Shown here piece after piece: positions 36,370 through 45,922 of a DNA stretch of 64,000 nt (positions are counted from its first letter, which is position 1; every line of letters starts with the position of its first letter). The translations under genes and the position numbers were made by a program. The stretch lies in contig JAKABW010000004.1 of assembly GCA_021796535.1 (NCBI GenBank), positions 17,825 through 81,824 on the forward strand. The letters are read 5' to 3'. The stretch is from Actinomycetes bacterium. GTDB lineage: Bacteria > Actinomycetota > Acidimicrobiia > Acidimicrobiales > Bog-793. Under the pieces are notes generated by a model. The model made no database searches, had not been told where the DNA came from, and saw only the letters and a list, made by a program, of their open reading frames with translations.

Positions 36370-37959
36370 GTGACGACAGATCAAATAACACCGGAAGACA
36401 TCAATCTTGGCTTGCCCGTGCCGCAAAGCAGCAGGCGGAAACTGATAAAAAAAATTGTTGCTAAATTAAACTGGCCGTTTCTTTCACATCAGATCAAAAT
36501 CAATAACAGTGTGATCCCTAAAATAAACCAGCTGTCCCAAAATGACGAAAACTTAGCTCAAACGTTAAACGGTATTTCAACCGTATTGGACCAAATTCAA
36601 TTTTCGTTGGCTCACCATACTTCCGTATTGGAACGTTTTGAACAAACGCTCGGCCACCATGATGCTTTCATTCATAACAACGAAGGCTCCCTGACTGCCA
36701 ATGCCAAAAAAATGGAACATCACCAGGAAGTACTGAGCAGGGTTGAAGAAACACTGGAAAGCTATGCCAAAGTCTTGGAACATCATGACGAAGTGTGTAC
36801 GCGCCAAGATGTAACTCTGGAAAATCATGAAAAGTATATTTCGCAGATTAAAGAAGTCTCGGAGCATTTTGGCAGATTAAATTCCCTGATTGAACTCGTA
36901 CAACAACAGTCGTTTACAAGGCTGCATGACACACTGGGTCCATTGCAAACAACGATTAATGACCATGAAAAGCGCCTACTGGAACAACAAAATGCGCTAA
37001 GCGAGGGACTGCGGACGCAACAAGAGGCGATAGCTGAAGGACTGCGGACACAACAAGAGGCAACGCATGAAGAACTAAAAGAACAGCAAGATGCACTAAA
37101 TGATCTCATTCAAAGAAGTACCGAAGGTACGCTGTCGGCTTCAGAACAGCTCATTGAAAAAGAAATAAAATCGATTTGGCCGCGCTTAGCACAAGTTGAT
37201 CTTTTCGTCAATGAAGTTAAAAGATCCTTACCGGACCCCCCACAAAAAGAGTCGCTGGCAAAACTTCCGTCATCGTTTGCAGGACTTTATGCCGCATTTG
37301 AAGACACTTTTAGGGGTACGGAGGAAAGGATAAAATCCAGATTGGAAGCATACCTGCCACTGCTCACTCAGGTATCTGCTCTTGGCCCCATATTGGACAT
37401 CGGTTGCGGACGCGGAGAATTGCTGGAGTTACTTTCCCAACACGGAATGGATGCATACGGCGTAGATTTCTTACAAGAAAATATTGAACGCTGCACAAAA
37501 AAAGGCTTGTCGGCTCTGTTGGAAGATGCTTTTGAACACCTACAGTCCGTCAAGCCGAATTCCTTGGGCGCCATTACGGCAATTCACATCATTGAACACG
37601 TTGATCTGGAACATCAAATAGAGCTGATCGACAGATCTCTGGCGGCGCTGGCACCGGGGGGGGTTCTCATCATAGAAACTCCGAATCCAGAAAACGTGAC
37701 AATAGGAAGTTGCAACTTTTACTTAGACCCCACACACATAAAACCCATACCGCCTCCTTTGTTGGAATTTTTCTTAAATGCAAGAGGTTTTGGAGATGTA
37801 CATACCACCCGTCATAACAGAGGCTTATTCTTGGCGGGAATAAACGGGATTGCCGAAAATCCAAGCGCCGATACGTCCACAATCACGATTGCCAAGGAAA
37901 TTTCACCGTTCTTCAACTCCGCACAAGATTATGCCGTGATAGGTAAAAAGATTGCTTGA
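36370..37959 (+). CDS. Coiled-coil rod with C-terminal SAM methyltransferase (WbdD-like logic)
   Basis: A 529-aa protein. A basic N-terminus (SSRRKLIKKIVAKL) is followed by about 220 residues of helix without Pro: three 21-residue repeats with an HH pair at residues about 94-156, then four 11-residue repeats at about 205-248. From about 310 a methyltransferase domain follows: ILDIGCGRGELLELLSQHG (motif I), GVDFLQENIERC, ITAIHIIEHVD and GGVLIIETPNPENV. O-antigen systems such as E. coli O9a use a methyltransferase-kinase (WbdD) whose coiled coil measures chain length; here there is no kinase domain. Start is GTG with AAGGA upstream. It overlaps the next gene by 8 nt. Confidence 0.85.
   Translation: MTTDQITPEDINLGLPVPQSSRRKLIKKIVAKLNWPFLSHQIKINNSVIPKINQLSQNDENLAQTLNGISTVLDQIQFSLAHHTSVLERFEQTLGHHDAFIHNNEGSLTANAKKMEHHQEVLSRVEETLESYAKVLEHHDEVCTRQDVTLENHEKYISQIKEVSEHFGRLNSLIELVQQQSFTRLHDTLGPLQTTINDHEKRLLEQQNALSEGLRTQQEAIAEGLRTQQEATHEELKEQQDALNDLIQRSTEGTLSASEQLIEKEIKSIWPRLAQVDLFVNEVKRSLPDPPQKESLAKLPSSFAGLYAAFEDTFRGTEERIKSRLEAYLPLLTQVSALGPILDIGCGRGELLELLSQHGMDAYGVDFLQENIERCTKKGLSALLEDAFEHLQSVKPNSLGAITAIHIIEHVDLEHQIELIDRSLAALAPGGVLIIETPNPENVTIGSCNFYLDPTHIKPIPPPLLEFFLNARGFGDVHTTRHNRGLFLAGINGIAENPSADTSTITIAKEISPFFNSAQDYAVIGKKIA
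36649..36837 (+). repeat. Three 21-residue coiled-coil repeats
   Basis: Within the rod protein, residues 94-156 fall into three units of 21 residues starting LGHHDAF, MEHHQEV and LEHHDEV, each three heptads long. The His-His pair and the following acidic residue keep register, though the DNA has diverged, so the repeats are old. Confidence 0.75.
36982..37113 (+). repeat. Four 11-residue (hendecad) repeats
   Basis: Residues 205-248 of the rod protein read as four 11-residue units, EQQNALSEGLR, TQQEAIAEGLR, TQQEATHEELK and EQQDALNDLIQ. The two central units are nearly identical in DNA (GGACTGCGGAC-CAACAAGAGG), indicating recent duplication. Eleven-residue periodicity gives a straighter coiled coil than heptads. 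Confidence 0.82.
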
Positions 37960-40333
37960 CGAACTGAGTAAGCCTATAGCATTTTGGAGCCCGCTTCCGC
38001 CGGCAAAAAGCGGCATAGCAGACTACAGTTTTGAACTTTTAGGATATTTGGGTAAAAAGCACGCGATAACTGCCGTTGTTGACGATAGATTCTACAACGA
38101 CTGCAAACCGCCCGCCGGCATAGCTATTACCAAGGCATCCTCATACACGCGATCAGAATTTAGTACAAATGTATTTCAGTTCGGCAACCATTTTGGCTTC
38201 CACGGCTATATGTATCAACCGCTGCTCCAATACGGTGGGGTAACGGTATTGCATGATTTATCACTTTTTGATTTCCATATATCTCTATGCACGAGCACCG
38301 ATTCATCTATTTTCTTGGAAGAGCTTATTTTTGACAATCCTGATCTGAAAGCAGAGCCGGGCATAAATAAAAAATTCCAAAAGAGTAAAACTGTCAACCG
38401 TTTAGACTTTCCGCTGCTGCGCAGAATTGTCAATGCCAGTAATCTAATTTTGACTCATTCCACATACGCTAAACATATCATTGAAGACAGATACCGCGCA
38501 AATGTCAGACATATCAACCAAGGGATAGCCCCTTTTGACGCGACCTCTGCCATCGCTCAAAATAACGGCGGAAAAGTTATATTTGGAGTACTTGGCGGCA
38601 TTGCGCGACATAAAAATGTTATAGAAACTCTGGAAGCTTTTATAAAAGCCCGCTCAAAAAATCCCAAAATAAAACTTCTTATTGCGGGAAGAGCAGACGA
38701 TCAAAGCATCTTGAAGGAACTGGAAAATCTAATTTATTCATTGGATAAGGCAATCCAAGAAGATATCGAGTTACACACGGACATTTCTTTCGATGAACTA
38801 AAAAACTGCATAACACAATGCGACGTACAAATTCTCCTTCGCTGGCCCACCGCAGGGGAAACAAGCAGGACATTGCTCCATGGATTTACCTTGGGAAAAC
38901 CGGCTCTGATATCACCGTTGCCCCAATGGCTGGAATACCCAAATGAGTTTTGCTGGCCGATAGCAGATCGCCAACAATGTACTGTTGATGACCTTGCCGA
39001 TAAAATACTGACTGTTGCGGCCGACAAAAAGGCATTGATAAAAGCGGGAATCTTGGCAAAGCAGTGGGCCGAAGACAACCTGGATTGGGATGATATATCG
39101 TCACAATTGCTGAGTTATATAAGATACGCCAATATCACGGGCCCCATAAATTCACAGCAAAATATCTTGCAGTCCTCGGGGAACGCCAGTAAAGGTTTCA
39201 ATGTCATAGCCCCTTTGAGCGCCAGTACGGGATTGGCAGAAGCAGCCAGACGTTCGATTAAGGCTATTTATGACTCAGGAAACCCCATATCGATAGCCGA
39301 TTGCAATATAGGAGCACACGAGGATGAAGCAAACGTTCCTCAGGAATTAATAAATTTGCGTAAAGGACTTATATTCCCAAAAGTCAATATATGTTATTTA
39401 AACATCAATGAGGTGCATTGCTTGGACCATGCACTGCTTTACAGGAATAGAGGAACACAAAAGCTTATAGCATCCTGGTGGTGGGAAGCCACGCAAATAC
39501 CGGACAGATTGGTGCAGTCCGCACAAGAAGTGCGGCCTGATGCCATAGTCGTAGGAAGCAACTTCGTAAAGGACATATTTAAAACGTTTTTTCCTTTCCC
39601 CACATACGTTGTACCCCCCGTAGTGGAAGTGGATTACGATCCAAACATAACCAAAAAAAGGTTTAATATACCGGAGAACAAACTCGTCTATCTTGTCTCC
39701 TTCGACGCCAACTCCTCACTGCAACGAAAAAATCCCCTGGGAGTAATCGACGCGTACAAAAAAGCTTCGCCCGATAGCATTGTTGACTCCGTATTGGTGA
39801 TAAAAGCCAGTCATCTGGCGAAATATCCGGAAGCCAGAAAAATAGTCAAAGAAAAACTTGAAGACGTCAATGGCATATTGATTGAAGAACATATTTCGGG
39901 AAAAGAAATGGGGTCATTGCTGTCTTTAGCCGATGTCTACATATCGCTTCACAGAGCCGAAGGTCTGGGGTTGGGGATGGCAGAAGCCATGTACCTGGGC
40001 AAACCCGTTATCGGTACGGCCTACTCGGGCAATACAGATTTTCTCAACAACAATACGGGGTGTCCCGTAGGATACGAGCTTGTAGAAATAAAGCGCGGTG
40101 ATCTCTACCTAAACCGTTACCTAGACTACGCCGACCTGCAAGCCCCAAAAGGCAAGCATTCCTATTGGGCAGAACCTGATCTCGACGATGCGACAGGATG
40201 GATCCAAGAATTGGCACGCTCCGATTCATTGAGGGAAAAACTGGGGCATTCCGGACAAAAATTTATTTTAGACAATTACAACAGTAAGATTCACGCTCAG
40301 CGCATGCATGCAATTATCGATACAATTAGCTAG
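37952..40333 (+). CDS. Double GT4 glycosyltransferase
   Basis: A 793-aa protein with two GT-B (GT4) halves. First half: PIAFWSPLPPAKSGIADYSFELL at the N-terminus, IFGVLGGIARHKNVIETLEAF, LLIAGRADDQ and TSRTLLHGFTLGKPALI (about 300-320). Second half from about 415: NVIAPLSASTGLAEAARRSI, FDANSSLQRKNPLGVIDAYKKA and SLHRAEGLGLGMAEAMYLGKPVIGTAYSGN (about 662-695). The halves could add two successive sugars, as in WbdA-type mannan polymerases. Start is TTG at 37952, overlapping the rod-methyltransferase gene by 8 nt, hence translationally coupled. The last 400 residues are close in pattern to the GT4 parts of the 890- and 1334-aa proteins. Confidence 0.88.
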   Translation: MLDELSKPIAFWSPLPPAKSGIADYSFELLGYLGKKHAITAVVDDRFYNDCKPPAGIAITKASSYTRSEFSTNVFQFGNHFGFHGYMYQPLLQYGGVTVLHDLSLFDFHISLCTSTDSSIFLEELIFDNPDLKAEPGINKKFQKSKTVNRLDFPLLRRIVNASNLILTHSTYAKHIIEDRYRANVRHINQGIAPFDATSAIAQNNGGKVIFGVLGGIARHKNVIETLEAFIKARSKNPKIKLLIAGRADDQSILKELENLIYSLDKAIQEDIELHTDISFDELKNCITQCDVQILLRWPTAGETSRTLLHGFTLGKPALISPLPQWLEYPNEFCWPIADRQQCTVDDLADKILTVAADKKALIKAGILAKQWAEDNLDWDDISSQLLSYIRYANITGPINSQQNILQSSGNASKGFNVIAPLSASTGLAEAARRSIKAIYDSGNPISIADCNIGAHEDEANVPQELINLRKGLIFPKVNICYLNINEVHCLDHALLYRNRGTQKLIASWWWEATQIPDRLVQSAQEVRPDAIVVGSNFVKDIFKTFFPFPTYVVPPVVEVDYDPNITKKRFNIPENKLVYLVSFDANSSLQRKNPLGVIDAYKKASPDSIVDSVLVIKASHLAKYPEARKIVKEKLEDVNGILIEEHISGKEMGSLLSLADVYISLHRAEGLGLGMAEAMYLGKPVIGTAYSGNTDFLNNNTGCPVGYELVEIKRGDLYLNRYLDYADLQAPKGKHSYWAEPDLDDATGWIQELARSDSLREKLGHSGQKFILDNYNSKIHAQRMHAIIDTIS

Positions 40334-40449
40334 TATCAATTCACTCTCAAAATCATCAATTTGACAACCGATTGCCGGCATCCGATTTTCACTAATCAGA
40401 TTTACCTACTCCAAGAAGCACTTGAGGAGATCTGAGATTTCTAATGGCA

Positions 40450-40473
40450 GTGGGTCACTTGTGAATGACCCAC
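40450..40473 (-). terminator. Hairpin at the 3' end of the GT-C-like gene
   Basis: GTGGGTCA (40450-40457) and TGACCCAC (40466-40473) form a perfect 8-bp hairpin with an 8-nt loop that includes the stop codon of the minus-strand gene. No T-run follows, so intrinsic termination is doubtful; it may protect the 3' end or be rho-assisted. Confidence 0.35.
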
Positions 40474-42308
40474 AAGTCTATTCCGTATCCGGTGATTCTG
40501 GGTAACCCAAAACTCGCTTCGACACTATTGATCACCAAATTGGCATTAGGTGCGTATTTATCGATAATTATTGCCTGTACTTTGTTCTGCGTCACAAAGG
40601 TTTTTATTTCATTGAGCGCAGACTTCGGCGGAGGAGAGTTTAGGGGGAAAGTATTTTGATCGGCAAAATAAGAAAATGCCGATTCAACGCCACTTGGCGA
40701 AAATACCGCCGGCAACTCGGAAGGATCGCCCGGCGGAATCGTAAAAATAGCATAGCCACCCAATAAGCGAAAACGCATTCCGGCCAGCAGTTGCCATACC
40801 ATAGCTCCATTATCCATCACTATTGGATAAGGATATGTCAATGTCACTGCCTTGTAAGGAATAGCATTGACATCTTTTGTAGTAAAAAATTTTGAATACG
40901 AATTCGGATTTTCAGGGCTTGGCTGGTGATAGGGCCAATTTGGGATCAAGCTCACCAGAACAATTCCGGTCACAACCAGGCTAGCCATAATTTTGACATT
41001 GAGCTTCTTGTGTGAGCTTTTATTGAGTGCAAAAATACGGTATGCCTTCTTACCGTATCCCAGCGTCTGATAAGATTGCACAATAGAGTCGAGAATAAAT
41101 CCCATCAAAATTGCTATGAATAAGTCCGAGTACATAGCGATGCGTGAAGCTAAAATGTTGTTCAAAATTGGGACATGCTGAAATAAATCGAACGGAAGCG
41201 GAACAGAGTAATTCTTGTTGTCGACCGTCAAGTATGGACCCAACGACAATACCCAAGCGGCCAACGCCATAACCGTACTGAATTGAACCCACTTATTCTT
41301 CCGCAGCGAATAGATCCCAACCGCCAAACCTGTCAGAAGCGGGATTCCGAGATAGCTTCCGTTTTCAACCCAATCTCCTGTAAACGACGTACCGAGATTT
41401 TTCCAGCTCGCGGGATATAATAATTGCCCGTAATTGGGAACTACTGTCCCGAGGAGATCGGCATGAAATGGGTTATTCCATCCTTGTATCACCGCACTAA
41501 CGTGATTCGGACCGAGTATTGAATAGTATATGGGATAAGCCAAAACGACTATAGCAATCCCTATGGCCGTCAGGGAGGGAAACAGATTGGATCTAAACCT
41601 CTCGACGGCTTTTCTTGGGTTTGTGGCGGCAAGAATAAGCAAACCTATAAGCGCCATAATAGCTGTTGTCGCAAGGATTTCATTTGACATCATGTACTGG
41701 CATATAACCAAAATCGACAACAAGACTGCCAAACGGTATTTATGAGTGTCATCGGTACAAAACATTTTGTAGAGAACATAAAAAATCAACGGCGGAAACG
41801 GTATAAAAATTAAATTAAGGTGACCGGCGCCCTCGGAGGCCATATAAGGTGAAAACCCATAAAATAGTCCTGAAAAAAATGCCGGAAAAAACTTATTGGT
41901 AATTTTACTCACAACGTAATACATTGCGGTAGCAGACAGTACAAAAGAAAGCCACATTAATAAATTGTACGTTGCCATGGCATTAAGCAAATAGGTAAAC
42001 GGTGCCAGGATGATCCCATATAAAAAGTAGCTTGTATTGGTCGCCAAATTGGCACCTAATGGATAATTTAACCAGGTAATGTTATACGGATTCATTCCGT
42101 GAAATAGTGCAAAAGGAGACCACGACAAAAACCATGTCGACATCGCGACGTCGCCACATCCGCAATTGGGCAATTGATTTGGATCGAGTGGATATTCGGG
42201 TAAAAACGCTATAAGGGCCAGTACGCCAAAGATGACTGCTGCAATTATTATATTCTTATTCTTTTTAAAAAACGGGTAGAGTCTAAAAAGAAAAAACTTC
42301 TTATTCAT
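40455..42308 (-). CDS. Polytopic membrane protein, probable GT-C glycosyltransferase
   Basis: A 617-aa protein with about eleven membrane helices in residues 20-480 and a periplasmic-type C-terminal domain of about 140 residues. The first outer loop contains NCGCGDVAMSTWFLSW with an Asp in the position where GT-C enzymes keep a catalytic acid. The C-terminus ends in VQAIIIDKYAPNANLVI. It is related in plan to uncharacterised GT-C/YfhO-like proteins, which use lipid-linked sugars outside the membrane. It converges with the double GT4 gene and is visibly more AT-rich than the amino-acid genes. The donor is unknown. Confidence 0.7.
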   Translation of the reverse strand: MNKKFFLFRLYPFFKKNKNIIIAAVIFGVLALIAFLPEYPLDPNQLPNCGCGDVAMSTWFLSWSPFALFHGMNPYNITWLNYPLGANLATNTSYFLYGIILAPFTYLLNAMATYNLLMWLSFVLSATAMYYVVSKITNKFFPAFFSGLFYGFSPYMASEGAGHLNLIFIPFPPLIFYVLYKMFCTDDTHKYRLAVLLSILVICQYMMSNEILATTAIMALIGLLILAATNPRKAVERFRSNLFPSLTAIGIAIVVLAYPIYYSILGPNHVSAVIQGWNNPFHADLLGTVVPNYGQLLYPASWKNLGTSFTGDWVENGSYLGIPLLTGLAVGIYSLRKNKWVQFSTVMALAAWVLSLGPYLTVDNKNYSVPLPFDLFQHVPILNNILASRIAMYSDLFIAILMGFILDSIVQSYQTLGYGKKAYRIFALNKSSHKKLNVKIMASLVVTGIVLVSLIPNWPYHQPSPENPNSYSKFFTTKDVNAIPYKAVTLTYPYPIVMDNGAMVWQLLAGMRFRLLGGYAIFTIPPGDPSELPAVFSPSGVESAFSYFADQNTFPLNSPPPKSALNEIKTFVTQNKVQAIIIDKYAPNANLVINSVEASFGLPRITGYGIDLWVIHK

Positions 42309-42428
42309 ATGTATATACCTTATATCTTTAATGTCATGAATTACTTTTTTGTCAAACCTTTACTAAAGTCTGTTTATTAGGTGCAACATATAAAGTACAC
42401 GCAAAATACAAATTTTTACTGACTGGGA

Positions 42429-43889
42429 TCAATGATTTTTACTTATAAAAATCTGCATAACTTCTTTTCCGTTTGCCCGCCCTTTTGTCAGCTTCATGAC
42501 TTGTCCCAACAAAAACTGCACTATTTTTTCATCACCGGCGAGATATCGCTCCCACTCTGCGGGGTTGTTTTTTATAACCTCATCAACTACTTTTCCTGTC
42601 TCGTTACTGTCTATTTGTTCATATCCAAGCCGTTTGGCTATTTCGGCCGGGCTTCCTCCGGCCGTCAACATCTCTTGCAAAACGGCCTTTGATTGGGTTG
42701 CACTCAATTTGTTTGTGGCTTCCATGGTAATCAGCTCCACAAAGTCTGCTGTGGACATTTCCTTGGCTTTTTCCGCATCTCTGGCCGCTTCGTTGATAAC
42801 TCTGTTTACAACCAATTTTGTATTGGCTCCGGCTTCAATGCATCCGGAGACAAAGTCGTCCAAACCTATTTCGACCAAAAGAGCGATCTGAGACAAATAT
42901 TCTTCTCCCAACAGGGATTCCAAATTTTTTCTCTTCGTTATGGGAAGAAGCGAAATAACATCTGACGTCGATTCTTCGATCCAAGCTGCATCGGGGGCAA
43001 GCGGCACCAAATCGGGTTCGGGGAAATACCTATAGTCATTGGCTTCCTCTTTGGAGCGCATGGATGAAGTCCTGCCACTGTTTTCATCAAAATGGCGCGT
43101 CTCTTGCGATACCGATTTTCCTTCTCGGATAAGTATTGCCTGTCTTCTTGCCTCGTACTCGATGGCAAGCCCCAAAGATCGCAGAGAATTTAAATTCTTA
43201 ATCTCACATCTGGTTCCAAAGACTTCGGAATTTTCCGGTCTTATCGAAACATTGGCGTCTACCCGCAAAGAACCTTCTTCCATGCGGCCGTCAGAGGCCC
43301 CTATGGCAACAAGAATCTGACGCAATTCCTGCACGTAATCTTTTGCCTGCTGTGATGAGTAGATTTCCGGAGCAGATACTATTTCCACCAACGGAACCCC
43401 GGCACGATTGTAATCCACCAACGAGTTACTGGCCTCGGCTATCCTCCCGCTACCGCCTATGTGGATGGACTTTCCGGTATCTTCTTCTATGTGGGCCCTG
43501 ATAATGCCGACCCTGGACTTATCGGAAAGTTCTAAGTAGCCGTTGGCGTTGATCGGCATATCGTATTGGCTGATCTGAAAATCTTTTGGCATATCCGGAT
43601 AAAAATAATTTTTTCTGTGAAAAGTAGAAGGAAGGACTTCGCAATTGAGCGCTTTGCCTATACGCATTGCCAATTCCACCGCCCGCTTATTGATAACAGG
43701 CAGAGAGCCGGGGAGGCCCAGACAAACCGGACAGATGTTCGTATTCGGTTCGTCGCCGAATTGATTTTTACAACCGCAAAACAACTTTGTTTTTGTCAGA
43801 AGTTCACAGTGAACCTCCAGGCCCACTATTAGTTCAAAACCTTCCAAACCTTCATTCTCTTTTGTCTGAGATGCTTCCTGTGCCATCAT
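42429..43889 (-). CDS. gatB: Aspartyl/glutamyl-tRNA amidotransferase subunit B
   Basis: Kinase/transamidase subunit that activates mischarged Glu-tRNA(Gln) (and Asp-tRNA(Asn)) for amidation. The 486-aa length is normal. Conserved: FELIVGLEVHCELLTKTKLFC, zinc-type Cys pairs in FCGCKNQFGDEPNTNICPVCLGLPG, FHRKNYFYPDMPKDFQISQYDMP, RVGIIRAHIEEDTGKSIH, DYNRAGVPLVEIV and SLRVDANVSIR. The C-terminal tRNA-binding (YqeY-like) tail is present. AGGA precedes the ATG at 43889. It follows gatA by 21 nt. Confidence 0.97.
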   Translation of the reverse strand: MMAQEASQTKENEGLEGFELIVGLEVHCELLTKTKLFCGCKNQFGDEPNTNICPVCLGLPGSLPVINKRAVELAMRIGKALNCEVLPSTFHRKNYFYPDMPKDFQISQYDMPINANGYLELSDKSRVGIIRAHIEEDTGKSIHIGGSGRIAEASNSLVDYNRAGVPLVEIVSAPEIYSSQQAKDYVQELRQILVAIGASDGRMEEGSLRVDANVSIRPENSEVFGTRCEIKNLNSLRSLGLAIEYEARRQAILIREGKSVSQETRHFDENSGRTSSMRSKEEANDYRYFPEPDLVPLAPDAAWIEESTSDVISLLPITKRKNLESLLGEEYLSQIALLVEIGLDDFVSGCIEAGANTKLVVNRVINEAARDAEKAKEMSTADFVELITMEATNKLSATQSKAVLQEMLTAGGSPAEIAKRLGYEQIDSNETGKVVDEVIKNNPAEWERYLAGDEKIVQFLLGQVMKLTKGRANGKEVMQIFISKNH

Positions 43890-43910
43890 AAGGGATCCTT
43901 TTTCTAGAAC

Positions 43911-45371
43911 TTATCTGTTTTCCAATAGTTTTGCCACCTGAATCAAGACGGACTCAGAAAGCGCCGGTCCAAGAATTTGCAAACCCACCGGCATATTGTC
44001 TTCGCCGGTTCCGTAAGGGATACTGATGGCGGGGTGTCCCGCCAGGTTGGTGGGAATCGTATACAAGTCCGACAAATACATACTGAGGGGGTCGGAGACC
44101 TTGGCGCCGAGAGGAAAAGCTACGCTCGGACTGGTGGGGGAAAGCAACACGTCATATTTTTCATAAGCCTTGTTGAAGGCTTCCTGAACCAATGTGCGTA
44201 TTTTTTGTGCTTTGAGGTAGTAGGCATCATAATAACCCGCGGAAAGAGCGTAAGTACCGAGCATGATGCGCCTTTTTACTTCCTGCCCGAAACCTTCCGT
44301 ACGGGTGTTGACGTTCATCTCTTCAACGTCTTTCCCGTCTGCCCTGAGACCGTAACGCACACCGTCAAAACGGGCCAGATTGGAAGAAGCCTCCGCAGGG
44401 GCGATGATGTAATAAGCGGCTATACCGTAATCCAACTCCGGGATCTCTACTTCTTCCACTTTGGCGCCTAGTCCCGATAAGAATCCTCCGGCGTCTATCA
44501 CTGCGTTACGACAAGACTCATCCGCATCCGGCAAAAAGTTTTTGATGATGCCGACTTTCAAAGCAGAGACCCCGACGGGCTCATCCTGCAGGTTATACAT
44601 ACCTTCGGAGAGCGAGGTCGAGTCTTTTTCGTCGTGAAATGCCAAAACTCCGAGCAAGAGCGCGGCGTCCTCCACGGAAGCCGCAAAAGGACCTATCTGA
44701 TCGAGAGAACTGGCAAAGGCAACGAGTCCGTATCTGGAAACAAGTCCGTAAGTGGGTTTTATGCCCACCACGCCGCACAAAGAGGCGGGCTGTCTGATCG
44801 AGCCCCCGGTATCGGAACCCAAGGCAAGAGGAACCATCCCGGCCGCAACGGCGGCGGCGGAACCTCCGGAGGATCCCCCCGGCACTCTTTCGGTATCCCA
44901 AGGATTTTTGGTGGGACCAAAAAAAGAGGTTTCCGTGGAAGAACCCATGGCAAACTCATCCATATTTGTTTTACCGACGATAACGGCGCCTTCTTGTTGC
45001 AATTTTGTGACGACAGAAGCATCGTAAGGCGGTTTCCAATTTTTTAATATTCCCGACGAACAGGTTGTCGGGATACCCCTCATACAAATATTGTCTTTGA
45101 CGGCTATGGGAACACCGGCCAAGCGTCCTTGATAGCCGCCTTTGGCTATCAAATTGTCCAGGCTTTTTGCTTCTTCCACGGCCTGCTCGGCAAGCACCAA
45201 ATTAAAGCTGTTGATCTCGGAGTCGCCGGAAAAAATGTTTTCCAGACTGGCCTCCGTCACTTCCTGGGACTTTATCTGTTTGTCCCGGATGAGCTTTGCT
45301 ATTTCACAGGCACCGGACGGGACAAGACCCGTACCGCTCCCAAAAGCTGCGGGTTTTTTTCCTAAACTCAC
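43911..45371 (-). CDS. gatA: Aspartyl/glutamyl-tRNA amidotransferase subunit A
   Basis: Amidase subunit that hydrolyses glutamine and passes ammonia to GatB. Catalytic Ser-cisSer-Lys triad: Lys in GVPIAVKDNICMRG, Ser residues in RVPGGSSGGSAAAVAAG and GSDTGGSIRQPASLCGVVG. The frame is open to 45431, but I place the start at the GTG at 45371: it overlaps the gatC stop as GTGA, AGGGAG lies six bases upstream, and the resulting 486 aa is the family length. Operon gatC-gatA-gatB. Confidence 0.96.
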   Translation of the reverse strand: MSLGKKPAAFGSGTGLVPSGACEIAKLIRDKQIKSQEVTEASLENIFSGDSEINSFNLVLAEQAVEEAKSLDNLIAKGGYQGRLAGVPIAVKDNICMRGIPTTCSSGILKNWKPPYDASVVTKLQQEGAVIVGKTNMDEFAMGSSTETSFFGPTKNPWDTERVPGGSSGGSAAAVAAGMVPLALGSDTGGSIRQPASLCGVVGIKPTYGLVSRYGLVAFASSLDQIGPFAASVEDAALLLGVLAFHDEKDSTSLSEGMYNLQDEPVGVSALKVGIIKNFLPDADESCRNAVIDAGGFLSGLGAKVEEVEIPELDYGIAAYYIIAPAEASSNLARFDGVRYGLRADGKDVEEMNVNTRTEGFGQEVKRRIMLGTYALSAGYYDAYYLKAQKIRTLVQEAFNKAYEKYDVLLSPTSPSVAFPLGAKVSDPLSMYLSDLYTIPTNLAGHPAISIPYGTGEDNMPVGLQILGPALSESVLIQVAKLLENR

Positions 45372-45673
45372 GGTGTCTCCCTGATAATTTTGGGTACCAA
45401 AAATCTGTTTTCGCTTACGGCGGGAGCACAAGACAACACTTCGTCTCTGTTTAAAGAATCTTTTACTTCGTCCGGACGGAGCACGTTGGTGATATCCATG
45501 GAATGAGCCATGGGCACAGCTGTTGTCGTATCCGCGCTTTGCATAACGGCAAAATGTTTCAACACCCCGGAAAGCTCCGATGCCAATTGTTCGGCTTCCC
45601 GGTCCTCAAAGGAAAGCCTGGCCAATTTGGCTATCCGTAAAACTTCTTCTTTCCCTATCAAATTCTCACTCAT
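45368..45673 (-). CDS. gatC: Aspartyl/glutamyl-tRNA amidotransferase subunit C
   Basis: Small subunit (about 101 aa) that wraps around and stabilises GatA-GatB. GKEEVLRIAKLARLSFEDREAEQL at the N-terminus, the central ADTTTAVPMAH and the C-terminal LRPDEVKDSLNRDEVLSCAPAVSENRFLVPKI are the family pattern. Two ATGs are possible, at 45679 and 45673; the second is better placed relative to GGGG. The stop overlaps the gatA start by 4 nt. Confidence 0.95.
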   Translation of the reverse strand: MSENLIGKEEVLRIAKLARLSFEDREAEQLASELSGVLKHFAVMQSADTTTAVPMAHSMDITNVLRPDEVKDSLNRDEVLSCAPAVSENRFLVPKIIRETP

Positions 45674-45922
45674 AAGCATTTACCCCATCGATCACCCAAA
45701 GCATAGCTCCCATACGACTCTTTAACGACTTGCGTTCTTTGCCATACAACTACCTTAATAAAAATACTCAATCAGGATAAAGATTACTTCACCAAATCCT
45801 TATATGTCCTTAAATCCCGCTATAGCCTTAAGCAGTTTTTTTAACTAAAATAGACAACATGCACTGATCTACCTTGAGACTTTGCAGCAAAGACTTGCGA
45901 GGAATAAAATTTCGGGAGGAAT

